A stretch of 64,000 nucleotides of DNA, taken from Eulemur rufifrons (taxonomy: Eukaryota; Chordata; Mammalia; Primates; Lemuridae). Numbering within the stretch: the stretch's first letter is position 1; every line of letters begins with the position of its first letter. Where the stretch lies: NCBI RefSeq assembly GCF_041146395.1, contig NC_090989.1:238628843-238692842 (forward strand), read 5' to 3'. Positions 1-10,416 of the stretch are shown in pieces. The translations under genes were made by a program, and so were the position numbers. The notes under the pieces were generated by a model. It was given only the letters and a program-made list of their open reading frames with translations, did not search any database and was not told where the DNA came from.

Positions 1-605
1 AACAGGCTGAAGGTTAAGTTGATCACCATTGGCCTGTGATTTAGTCAATCATGCCTACTTAATGAAGCCTCTATTAACAACCCAGCGTCACAGGATTTGG
101 GAGGATTTTCAGCTAGCCGAACACGTGGCGTGACGGACAGGGCAAAGAATCACCCCACCGCTTCTCCCATACCTTGCCCTGTGCGTCTCTTCTACCTGGC
201 TGTTCATCTGTATCCGTTGTAATACCTTTATAATAAGTGGATAAATGTAAGTAAAGTGTTTCCCTGAGTTCCGTGAGCTGCTTTCATTAATTATTCGAAC
301 CCAAGGAGGGGGTTGTGGGAACCCAGATTTAGAGCCACACGTGTGCTTGCAATATCTGCAGCGGGGGGCATCTTGTGGGCCTGAGCCCTCAACGTGTGGG
401 GTCTGACGCTATCTCCAGGTTTATAGTATCAGAATTGAATTGAATTGAATCAGAGGATACCCAGCTGGCATCCGATGAAGAATCATCTGCAAAATTGGTT
501 GCTGGGGGACAGAAATTCCCACATATTTTGGTGATCAGAGGTTACAGAAGTATTCTGTGTTGGGTATTTTGAGAGTATAGTAGGAGAAACTGAGTTTTTT
601 CCTAC
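1..605 (+). mobile_element. Old LTR-like interspersed repeat (family not named)
   Basis: The wording matches a recurrent mammalian repeat I remember: 'aatcatgcctacttaatgaagcctc', 'ccataccttgccctgtgc', 'cccaaggagggggttgtggg', 'ggcatcttgtgggcctgagccc' and a short GAATT-rich run at 430-450. An AT-rich 'tttataataagtgg' element lies near 230, as in an LTR U3/R region. It is clearly diverged and is cut by the window start. I cannot assign the family with certainty; an ERV LTR is the best guess. Confidence 0.55.
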
Positions 606-1084
606 CTTCTTACAAGGACAAAAGTCTGTGCCAACTGTATTATTCAAAATATTCCACACTTTGACTATGGAAATGTTTGTCCATTTTCTGACCATTAAGG
701 AGTTTTCTGCTGGTAACAAGGGATTTGATTATATTTTATAAAAGGAAAGATCATTTGTTTAGAGCAGCACTGAGTCATCTCAGTGTCCTATGCCTGATGG
801 TCAGAAGGGAGCTAGAAGTGTAATTAAAGAGCAGCTCTTGAAATAATTTAGAAAATGGTGTAAGCCCATCATCCATCATCAGGCTGTGTAGAACATGATC
901 AGTGGGTGCTTGGAATTAGAAAGAGACTTCAGATGTCCTAGTTTCCCCATTCTGAGCACCTGTGAGACCCCAGACCAGTCACTAGTCACTTGATTTCAGC
1001 TCCTCCCTTCTCCTCTGGTCCCCCAGTTCCACAGCTGAGGTAATATGGTCATGGGCATGATTTTAGGTTGTGACATTTTATGTT
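606..1084. other. Unique sequence, nothing recognised
   Basis: AT-rich to neutral sequence with no long frame and no repeat I recognise. Confidence 0.5.
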
Positions 1085-1705
1085 TCTGGTCATGTCCCCC
1101 TATGATTCATTATCTAAGTGTAGCTATAGTGATCTTTCTAAAGAGCAAATCTATCATTGTTCTTCTGCGTAAAAACTCTTCAGTGGCTCTTACGGGTCCC
1201 AGTGTAAATCCCTTGTAAGTCCAGTTAAGGAGTTTGGAATGTGATCTGTCCCCTGTTCACTGGTCTAATCACATCTCTCACACTGCGTGAGCTACACACT
1301 GTAGATACACTGATTATCTTTGACGTCTTGCCATTGTGCCACCCAGTGTGCCTACCTTTGAGCCTTTGTACCACGCTCTTTCCTCTCTCTGGAAATTCCC
1401 CTCCCTCTCTTCCACTTCATACTTGGCTAATCCCTACTCTTCTGTAGGTCTCAGCTTGATGTTTGCTCAGGGAGCTTCACCCTGCCCTCCTTTGGTGTGG
1501 TTTAAATGCCCTTCCAGGTGGAATGAAAACTGCCTGTTGTACCTCTCAAGTGTAGTGATTGGCCCACTGGTCTGCAGGCACTGTTGCGTAGTGGTATCCT
1601 CCAGAGTGGGTATAGAAAGGGACCCTGTCATTGTATTCTTCATTGTGTCCCCAGTGCCTGTCCCACAGTGGACATTCAATTTGATGTTTGCTGAATGACT
1701 ACATA
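1085..1705 (+). mobile_element. L2 LINE, 3' end
   Basis: Degenerate but collinear with the L2 3' region: 'aaaaactcttcagtggctc', 'ccctctctggaaattcccc', 'ggctaatccctactcttc', 'ggtctcagcttgatgtttg', 'cagggagcttcaccctgcc', ending 'gtgcctgtcccacagtgg' and 'tttgctgaatgact'. Two overlapping open frames of 70 and 120 codons lie within it and are not genes. Confidence 0.8.
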
Positions 1706-1892
1706 TTTCCTGTTTCTTTTCTGTTTGTCCATATTTATATATATTTAAAAGGAGTGTCCTATGTGTATATTTTTGATCTAAGTATTTCTACTAAAAATGT
1801 CTCAATTTGTAAAAGTCGAACTTAAATGAAAGCATATCCTCATAAAATTGTAAGTTTGCAAATTTAAAATAAAATTTCTTAATTGTGAAAAT

Positions 1893-2065
1893 GGCTAGCA
1901 TGGCTAGGCCCTGTGTAACTCATTTACTGCCCGCATCAACCCTATGAGATTGCAGCATTATTGTCCTCATTTTGCAGGTGAGGAAACTGAAGCATAGAGA
2001 GGTTAAGTAAGTTGTTCAAGGTTACAGTCTCCGTGGCAGAGTCAGGATTTGAAACCAGAACAGCT
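1893..2065 (-). mobile_element. MIR SINE
   Basis: Reverse-complement MIR core: 'tcctcattttgcaggtgagg' followed by 'aaactgaagcatagagaggt' and 'taagtaagttgttcaagg', then 'ggcagagtcaggatttgaa'. This order (poly-purine exon-like block, then the 'gattcgaa' box) identifies a minus-strand MIR. Confidence 0.9.
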
Positions 2066-2099
2066 AGTTTTAGAGCTGGTAAATAATTGCCAATCATTT

Positions 2100-2875
2100 T
2101 TAACCATGAGTCCTAGTCTTCTATGTCAAACCAAGGAATATGTAAAAGCTCTTAATAATCAGCAAGAAGAAGATATGACCACTTTGTTAGAAAAGTTAGA
2201 CAAGAGTATGGAAAGGCAGTATGTTAAAGAACTACAAGTGGCCAAGATATGAATATAAAAATCAAGAAAATCAAGTAGCAATATGACATTTTTTATTGTT
2301 TAGATTGGCAGAGATTAAAAGGATAACATTCTGAGTTAACAAGAGTGTAAGAATGTGGGTTCTCATTTGTTGGTGGAAGTGTTAGCTGTTATAGCACTTC
2401 TAGAGACCAGCAGCTCTCTTCCCTGTAATTGTGTTGTTAGGAATCCATCTGCAGAAAATAAATGTGTAAGTACACAACACTTGTGTACAAGATTGTTCAC
2501 TTTAGTAGTTATTATGGTAAAAAATTGGAACCTGTCTAATGATAGGGAATGGGGAAGGAAATCTGTGTGTCTGTACTATGGAATCTCTATAGCTGTTTTA
2601 TCCAGAGGGCAGTATATATTGATGTAGGGAAAATTCATGATTATTGTTAAGTGAAAAATGCAGGCCATAAAGCAGATATGCAATATGCCTAATGTCACAA
2701 AATATGGTTATAGTAGCTAAAATAAATGGAGAATTTATATGCCAAGTGCTATGCTCTATTACTATAAGATTATTTTTAAAATGAACATTTCAACAGTGAT
2801 TATTCCTGGTCAGTGGGTTTACGGGTGAGCAATTTGTGTTTCTACATTTTCTTTTTTGTCTTTGGTAATTAGATC
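2100..2875 (+). mobile_element. Old L1 (L1ME/HAL1-type) 3' end
   Basis: It follows the end of old L1 ORF2 and its 3' UTR: 'gaactacaagtggccaag', 'ttggcagagattaaaaggat', 'gttggtggaagtg', 'ggaatccatctgcagaaaat', 'aaattggaacctgtctaat', 'tattgttaagtgaaaaatgc', and the final 'ggtcagtgggtttacgggtg'. Many substitutions and indels are present. The 67-codon frame at 2049-2252 is debris of this ORF2, not a separate gene. Confidence 0.8.
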
Positions 2876-5800
2876 CATAACTAAATTTTTTTTTCATTCC
2901 ATTATCTTTGCTTCTTATTTCCATCTGCATTTCCCCAGGTTAAGTTGAAAACAGGGAATAGATAAATTGTGGGAGCTATCACAGGGATTGGGAGCAAACC
3001 CAGTTTCTAGCCAAGTTCTAGAACTATAAAAGGATGTGGGTTTGCTTCATTAGGTTAAATAGCTTAAGACAATTGGAACACCTGCCTCACCTTCGTAGGA
3101 CCTTGAATTAAATTGTGCTGCTTGGGTTTCTTCTGAATGCATGGCTGCTTTTTCTGTTTCTCCAAGGAAAAGTGTAGAGGCATCATTAATAAGAAGCTGC
3201 TAATGACTTTTGCTGGCATTTTTTAAAAAATAAAGGTTTCTCCCCCAACCCCATCCCGATTCCTAGTCTTATCCCTAGGAAAGACAGTATCATGGCATTG
3301 ACCGTGTTTTGCACAAAGAGGAGGGCAGCTAGGCCGTGTGAAGTATAGAGGAGTGCATCTGTAAGAGGTTCTTAGTAATTTGGTGTGAGCTGTTCAGCCT
3401 CTCCAGCCCTTATGCCAGAGTCTCCTGGGCATCTGTCCCTTCTTAGCTTCTCTGCAAAACGCTTATAGGCAGTGCCATCCCAGCAAAGAAGAATGAAGTG
3501 AGGTGGAGACACCTAAGAAGATAGGAGACATTCAAAGTGATTCCTTTTTGAACTTGAATGCAAAATACTGTTAGTAGCCTCTGGTGGGCTTCTATTTCAA
3601 GGACAAAAAATACAAAGTTTAGGAAGTCAAAGCTTCTCCCCACTCCAACAAGATAGAAGAAAACAGGAAAACTACTACCATGAAGCACGGCCCCAGTAAT
3701 GAGACAGGCAGACCACTCTCAGCTTCCTCCCAGAGAGGACACGTCTGGCAAGATCCACCGGAGCACCGAGGGTGGCTCATTCCTGGCACAAGTGTGCCTT
3801 TGTGGACGATCTGGCTCTCCCTGGGGCCTGGCAGTCCTTAATGGCTTCAGTGAAAAGTGCTTCGAGCTCTGAGACAAATAATCATGAAGTCATTTCTGGA
3901 GTAAACTTGCTTGTCTGGCCTCTGCAGAATCTCTTTCAATTTCTGGAGCCGATATTAACTTGTAAGTTGAGAAACAGCTGAAGACTCTGCCTCAAGAAAT
4001 TTGTTTTCCTGCATAGTAATCTGTTGGAACATAGTCTAGGATGCTTTTATTTGCTGCAAAACTTCAGGTTTTGGTCCTCTTAAAGTGTTTTTATATTTCA
4101 GCATTTAAAAATAATTACCATATAACAGTGATTGTTGAATTAAAGTACATATAGCATAAGGGAACTTTGTTACCTATGTATTCTGTATGATGTGCTTCTT
4201 AGGTGATTCTCTTAAGAGTGGGAGGGTTTTGCAAGATACTTTTTCATGATTGGGCATTACTGGGAAAAGGTGAGGTGTGAGTTAGTCTGTTTGAGTTGTA
4301 AGTTTTCCTTACCAGGTTATTGAACTGTGCTTTAATAAACTACTTTATAAATTACTTTGATTTAAAAACCCTTCTTATGCAAGAGGGATTCTTAGTTGTA
4401 TCCATATTTTAGTCTCCCCTTGTTCCTGAGTGGGCTGTTGGATTCATAAAGTCTGTCTTCATTTGTGGGGTACATACACATGAACTGGAAAAAGGCGTGT
4501 GATTCCCACAGAATTAAATTACTTCACTTTTTCTTACATTATAATTTTTAAGATGCTTTACCTTTTTCTCATGCTTCATTTAGTAGAGGTCTGACCCCAG
4601 CCTAGCATCCCTGCAAGTAGTTTGGGAACCACATAAGCTGATACCGTGGTTCCGGAACCTTGCTGTGTGTCACGCTGGTTCCCATCACATGGGAGTCCGA
4701 GGAGGGAATAGGCATTACTGTCAAACACACACAAAACCCCCAGGTCCTCAGCTTTAAGGGTTGCTGTCCAAAGTCTTCTAGTAACAAAACATGGGGGAAA
4801 GATAGGTGCTGAGGCAAAATAAGTTTGGGAACTACCGGATTAAGGTAGGACTCTTCAGGACTCTCTGCAGGACTCTCCAGATCCTGAACATTATAAAATG
4901 GTCAGAATTCTCGAAGCAGGGTATAATTATGTACGGTTTCCCAAACTTGACTGATGAGTAAACCCTCCTTGCCTGCCTATCTACTTCCTTTTTTTCTTTC
5001 TCCTCCTTTTCTTTGTTTTTCTTTATCCATCTTTTTAAAAATCTTAATTTTTTTATATTGAGTTTATGAGTCATGCGTATGACTCATACATAAGATGAAT
5101 AATGGTTTCCTTTAAAAGTTCTAAAAGTGGGTTCTTAAAGTAGTTTAAGTAGGAGCATTACTTATATTTTAAAACAGTATTTTTACTGTCTTTGAATACC
5201 CCCCCACCAAATAAAAATTCTTTATTTAATATGTCAGTATGGAAAATAACTAGACCATCATGATTTGACTCAGATATGTGCATCTCTAACATTAATTTCA
5301 GACAGGAAACTCACATTAAATTTTCTGTCTTCGTTGATGAATGTAGAGTGACACCTTAACATTTTACAGTGTGCATGTGCTTATTTTACTGCTATAAGAC
5401 TTGCATAGGGAGAAGGCATATTTATCCCAAACCTTCTAACATATGGGAAAACAGGCTGGATAACTTGTTCAAAGTTTCTGCAAAAATGATGAGAGTCTGG
5501 AAACTTCTTTTGCATTCTTCTTGCCAGTCAGCAGGCTCCTTGGGCGGCCATCACAAGTAGTGGCTGATTGCTCATGGCAGCCGCAAGGGACAGGGAGGGA
5601 GAGGAGCCTCGCAAGAGTATAGTGGGGATGTTGGGTGATGATCCCAAAGTGCTACCAGTGCCAAGGGTTGTAGGTTCCCTGCCCTGGGAGCATTCTGTGT
5701 TCTCAAATACAGAAACTCATGCCTTACTCACATTATAACTTAAAAATATGCAGCAGTAGGGTTTTCAGGAATGTTTTAAGGATTAGGAAAAAAGCATTAG

Positions 5801-6567
5801 ATTTTTTTTTCCCTCCTGTAACATTGTGGGAAAGAAGTTTTACAGTATATTATTAGTATTTTTTTTTTCTTAAAAGCAATAAACCATGGTACTATCAAGT
5901 TACAAATATGGCGGTGCAAAGGCCTTAGCCACTATGCTTTGTGGTCTTGATTGAATATTGAACACATTCAATATTTAACACACAGGAGCTGTCATTTTAT
6001 GGTTGGTGATTCATGTGCCTTGGATGAGTGAAATTTCTCAGAATTGGGGCTCCTCTGTGAGGGTAGACTTTTTCCAGGTTACATTCCCGTTTTTACTTTA
6101 TAGATTCCCTGATTACAACGACTTATTTCTACATTACACAGTCTCACAATTTGTAACAAGGTTACAAGTCATGTAGAATTTCCTTTTCTGATGCCAAATC
6201 TATCCCCATGAAATATTGGCACTTGACATGCTGTCAGTTTTTGAATGCTCTGAAGGTGCCTCAGACTGTCCACTGCTTACCACCCTACCGCCTCCAGCCT
6301 TGTCCAGTGCGTGGCCATCTCTCAGGTGCACTAGCTCTGCAGCCTCCTCACTGTTCTCTGAGCGATCCTTCCTGCCCTCCGGTTGGTTTACCTTTTAGCC
6401 AACCCAAATCTGTCCTTGCCATTTTTGTGTCAAAGCTTTTCAGTTCCAAAACCAGAATCCTAACCAGTGAATCACAAGGGCCTGCCCGATCCAACCCTTT
6501 CCTCTCCACCCTGATTTAGGGCCAGTTTCCCCCTCTCTGTGCTCTGGTTATTTATCTGTCTTAGGAA
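2876..6567. other. Long unique block, no gene recognised
   Basis: About 3.7 kb with no clear transposon and no convincing exon. It has T-rich runs (2885-2894, 5020-5060) and a C-rich patch at 6220-6540 holding a 103-codon frame. That patch faintly resembles L2-type wording but is too weak to call. The region near 3120-3240, with several TAAT-type motifs, reads like unique conserved DNA, but I cannot test this. Confidence 0.5.
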
Positions 6568-6765
6568 CAGTAGGCATTAGTTAATTATCTGCCTGGCTCT
6601 TTGCTAAGTTCTGGGTATACCGAGCTGAATAAAATACTCATTCTCTGCCCTCGAGGAACTGGCAGTGCAGTGTGGGAGACAGACCAATAATCATGCAAAT
6701 GTATAATTAGAATTTGTCACAAGTGCAACAGAGGAAAATACTAGGGCACTGTCATGTGGAGGTCA
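6568..6765 (-). mobile_element. L2 LINE 3' end, antisense
   Basis: Reverse-complement L2 tail: 'ctttgctaagttctgggtat', 'gagctgaataaaatactc', 'tctgccctcgaggaactgg', 'gtgggagacagaccaataa', then 'cacaagtgcaacagagg'. The order matches L2 read from its 3' end. Confidence 0.75.
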
Positions 6766-7324
6766 TACCTGATTTTATGTTGGCAAGAGAGACCACTTTG
6801 TTTTCAGTGTGCAGAAAGGTTAAGGGTTATTTGTCCGGTACAGCTGGGGAAGCTCTTACCAGCTGAGATCTTTCCAGTTGTGAGCAGGGTACTACTGTGT
6901 GTACATAAGAAAGAGCAGATGATGGTTTCACAGACAACATTTTTATTCAGAGGGGATGGGCTTGAGGATAAAGAATTACTACCTCTTGTGCCTTACTGAA
7001 GCTAGAGTCTTGGAGCCTCTCCAGCTGGAATAGCTGCTGTTGAACAAATAAGATTGTATGCTGTGATTTACATAATTATCTTTCTTGCCAAAGACTATAT
7101 CTCTGGCTGTCAGAAGTTGGTGGTCATGAAGTGTCTCTTTGAGAATGTGACTTTAAACCGAGAAGTTGAGTGTGAGAAGAAACCAGCCCTTTGTGGAGTT
7201 GCCGGCCAAGGGGACAGCATGCACAAGCTCCCCAAGAACAGACAGACGTGGGGCTCTGCAGTCAGGGCCTTGTGGCTGGACTGAGCAGCCCCCTCCCGCC
7301 TGCTCACCTGTGAGACCCTGGGCT
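6766..7324. other. Unique sequence, nothing recognised
   Basis: No repeat or gene recognised. Overlapping frames of 60-120 codons occur on both strands near 7054-7340 with no family resemblance, no conserved motif and no codon bias that I can see. Confidence 0.45.
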
Positions 7325-7595
7325 AGTTCATACCTATTCATCCTTCAGACCTTAATCCAGATGTTGCTTCTCAGAATCTCCTTCTCTGGCCTAGTGGATT
7401 GGATCAGGTTTCTTTTAGTACATTTACTGTGGTTTGGAATTGTGCATTATTTTGTGGCCATTTTATTAAATATCTATCTCCTTCAATTGGTCTCTAAATT
7501 TCTGAAGGCAGGATCAAGCCTCTACTGATTTTCTATCTCCTTCAATTGGTCTCTAAATTTCTGAAGGCAGGATCAAGCCTCTCCTGATTTCGTGG
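7325..7595 (+). mobile_element. L2 LINE fragment containing a 59-bp tandem duplication
   Basis: L2 wording: 'attcatccttcagacctt', 'tgttgcttctcagaatct', and a 'tctgaaggcaggatcaagcc' block equivalent to the L2 'gagggcaggga' segment. The last part is duplicated in tandem (7473-7531 and 7532-7590). Confidence 0.65.
7473..7590. repeat. 59-bp tandem duplication (2 copies)
   Basis: Copy 1 is 7473-7531 and copy 2 is 7532-7590. They are identical except 'ctactg' against 'ctcctg' (7524 a versus 7583 c). Such high identity inside an old L2 means the duplication is far younger than its host repeat. Confidence 0.97.
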
Positions 7596-7725
7596 GGTAG
7601 GTACTGTTCATTATGCCCATTTTACTGCTGAGAAAACGAAGGCACAGAAAAGGTAAGTGCCTCATCTAGAGTAACAGGGCCCTTTGTTACAATAATGGTG
7701 GAAGCAGAACTTGACACTGGCAATA
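7596..7725 (-). mobile_element. MIR SINE
   Basis: Reverse-complement MIR: 'ggtaggtactgttcattatg', 'cccattttactgctgagaaa', 'ggcacagaaaaggtaagtgc', ending near 'ggaagcagaacttgacac'. Confidence 0.8.
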
Positions 7726-7984
7726 CATCCCTTGGATGCTGGAATAGATTTTAAATGAATCATGTAACAAATTATTTGTTCAGTCAATGAAACAAAATAG
7801 AAAGTGCAGTAATGCATAGCACAAGTATATTGTGGTGATTTGATATATAATAAATAAAGGCAGCATTTCAAACCAGTGGAGAAAAGAATGGATTAGTAAA
7901 TGGCATTTGGACAGTTAACTGTCCATTTGGGAAATAAAGCTGGATCCCTTTTATCATACTTTATAATAAAATAAATTTTAGGTA

Positions 7985-8745
7985 GTTGGAAAATGTGAAG
8001 GTAAAAGTGTAAAAGGAAAATATGGGTTCTCTTGAGCTGGAGAAATACATTTTGAACATGACTGGTAAGGCAGAGAATCTAGAATGAAGGTGGTTGATTT
8101 TGGCTACATAGAAATGAAGAACTGCTGAGTAGCAAAAACATCCTAATGATGGTTGAAATGATCAATGGAGTAAAGATTTGCAGCATACAACCAAAAAATA
8201 AAATTTATAAAACCCAGCCTTGGCATGGAGCCAAAGGGTACTTTGTGTCCTGCAGGTTCCTCTTTTCTAAATAGGCAATATGTATCAATACGTAGATTCC
8301 CATTGATTAAGGCACTTCTTAGAATTTATCACAAGTAGGATAACTGGAGATGTGCAAAGACATATGTTCAAGATTTATTGTTGTATTAATGGTAGTGAAA
8401 TATTGGTTCGGTCATGCAGTGGAGTTCTGTGTGAAGTCATTACAGATGATGTGATCTATATTCACATGGAAGCCTTTCCTTGATGTATTTGATGGCTGTG
8501 GGACAGATTCTAGCCAGGCGTCTGTAGCATGAACCCATGTGTAAAATTATGGGGATGGCCTGTGTCTGTACGTGTTGGATGATGTGGAACAAGGTTCATA
8601 ATGTTACAGAGATAATATAGAGAGATAATAATTACCTCTAGATGTGGGCTTTCAGGTTTTCTTTTTCTTAGAATTTTTTAATGTTTCCTTTAAAATTATA
8701 GTGAGCATACACCTTTTGATAATAAAACTATCCAGGGAGTGAGAA
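7985..8745 (+). mobile_element. Old L1 (L1ME/HAL1-type) with internal deletion
   Basis: ORF2 wording at 8095-8190 ('gattttggctacatagaaat', 'gaagaactgctgagtagc') is followed by 3'-region wording from about 8290 ('ataactggagatgtgcaaag', 'cattacagatgatgtgat', 'gataataattacctctagat', 'aattttttaatgtttcc'). The gap in L1 order between the two parts suggests an internal deletion, as in HAL1 or a deleted L1ME. Confidence 0.7.
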
Positions 8746-9583
8746 TAAATATCTAAGACTGTGCATCTTTATTTATTTTTCCTAATCTGAACAGTTACCT
8801 TGCTTATGAAATACAAAATTAAGACGTTTGCTATCATTTTGTATTTAAATTCTTATAACACTTATTCTTGGCTCCTGTAAATGCTATTCTCACTTTTGGC
8901 CTTCTCAGCCACTGTACTAGGGATGTTTGAAATATTCAGGGTGCTGAAAAGCAGTTTAAACACAAAGAAGGAGATGGGGTGCAGAAGCATTTTCATTAAA
9001 ATTGCATGAACACTGGAGTTTATTCTACAGCACAAAGCCTTCCTGGATGAACTGGATCAATGTTTAATAGAAACACAGCCTTTTAAGCATCACTGTTCTT
9101 AAACTCTTTTGTTTTTAATTAAATGTTCTGTGTTCTGTAGCCTTAAAAGACAGAGTAACTAAGACAAAGGAGGAAAATAATGTGGCAAAGATAGGAGTAT
9201 AACATTGAAGGGAGAATTTAAAATAGCCCATCTCCACATACACCTCCCTCGGAGTATGAAACATTACTGCTGGCTCAAATTCTGATGTTTTCTCCATCAG
9301 ATCTTCAGAGAACTGTTTAATAAAGCATTAATTATGCAGCAGCCTCACATGCACTGTGGACAGGGATAATCTAGCTGCTTAATTTTACTAATGATACATT
9401 TATGGAATGCTATGTCTTATTGTAAGCTATATGTTTGCTCTTTAGCTACTGGGCATCTGCTGATTTCAGAATTACAAACAGCGTAAAATGTTCATCACAC
9501 TATCTGAATATGTGCCACTATTTTGGATTTTGTGAGGAATGGACTTTAAAGTTTGGTTTCATGATAATCCACAATGTGGGGAC
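8746..9583. other. Unique AT-rich sequence
   Basis: No repeat, gene or RNA recognised. Confidence 0.5.
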
Positions 9584-9599
9584 ACATTTGGGATTTTTA

Positions 9600-9915
9600 T
9601 TTTATTTTTTTTATTTATTTTTGAGACAGTCAGTCTCTCTCTGTTGCCTAGGCTGAAGTCTATTGGTGTGATCATAGCTCACTGTAACCTTGACTTCCTA
9701 GACTTAAGTGATCCTCCTACCTCAGCCTCCTGAGTAGCCAGAACTACAGGCATGCACTGCCACGCCTGACTAATTTTAAATTTTTTTTTTCCCCTAGAAA
9801 CAGGGTCTCACTATATTGCCCAGACTGGTCTCAAAACTCCTGGCCCTGAGCAATCCTCTTGTCTTGGCCTCCCAAAGTATTCGGATTACAGGCATCAGCC
9901 ACTGCACCTGGCCTT
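9600..9915 (-). mobile_element. AluJ SINE, full length
   Basis: Antisense dimeric Alu with T-rich tail remnant, 'gagacagtcagtctctctct', the middle T-rich linker (9779-9790), and the left-arm end 'cactgcacctggcc'. It lacks the lemur-specific linker block and is heavily mutated, so it is an old J-type copy. A perfect 16-bp target-site duplication (acatttgggattttta) flanks it at 9584-9599 and 9916-9931. Confidence 0.95.
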
Positions 9916-10002
9916 ACATTTGGGATTTTTAAGAACATTGTCCTAGGTGAGAAATTGTTGGAAGGCAGAGCAGAGGAAAGACAGAAATAAATTATTTAAG
10001 TA

Positions 10003-10256
10003 CCAGCCTGAGCAAGAGCGAGACCCCATCTCTACTAAAAATAGAAAGAAATTATATGGACAGCTAAAAATATATATAGAAAAAAATTAGCCGGGCATGG
10101 TGGCGCATGCCTGTAGTCCCAGCTACTCGGGAGGCTGAGGCAGTAGGATCGCTTGAACCCAGGAGTTTGAGGTTGCTGTGAGCTAGGCTGACGCCACGGC
10201 ACTCACTCTAGCCTGGGCAACAGAGTGAGACTCTGTCTCAAAAAAAAAAAAAAAAA
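10003..10256 (+). mobile_element. Lemur-type Alu, 5'-truncated
   Basis: It begins inside the left arm at 'ccagcctgagcaagagcgag'. It has the strepsirrhine inter-arm block (agaaagaaattatatgg, aaatatatatag), then the right arm and a 20-base A-tail. A 14-bp target-site duplication (aaattatttaagta) lies at 9989-10002 and 10257-10270, proving insertion by retrotransposition after truncation. Confidence 0.95.
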
Positions 10257-10270
10257 AAATTATTTAAGTA

Positions 10271-10416
10271 GATGAAAATGCCATGTGAATTTAGTTTGGG
10301 ATATGGCAGTTGTAATGAGTGCTGAAATAGGTGATGGATCTTTAAATTTTTTGTGTGTGATTTTTTTTTTCTTATTCTGTGACAACCATTGTGATCCCCC
10401 CACATAATTACTGTGT
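10271..10416. other. Short unique spacer between Alu and L1
   Basis: 145 bases of AT-rich sequence with a T-run; no feature seen. Confidence 0.6.

Noticed and set aside
1336..1698. 120-codon plus-strand frame
   Set aside because: Lies inside an L2 3' end.
2049..2252. 67-codon frame with acidic/helical look
   Set aside because: It overlaps a MIR end and old L1 ORF2 sequence whose order continues downstream.
4600..4835. Possible MER5-type hAT remnant ('tttgggaaccacataagctg')
   Set aside because: Only isolated words match and their order is not kept.
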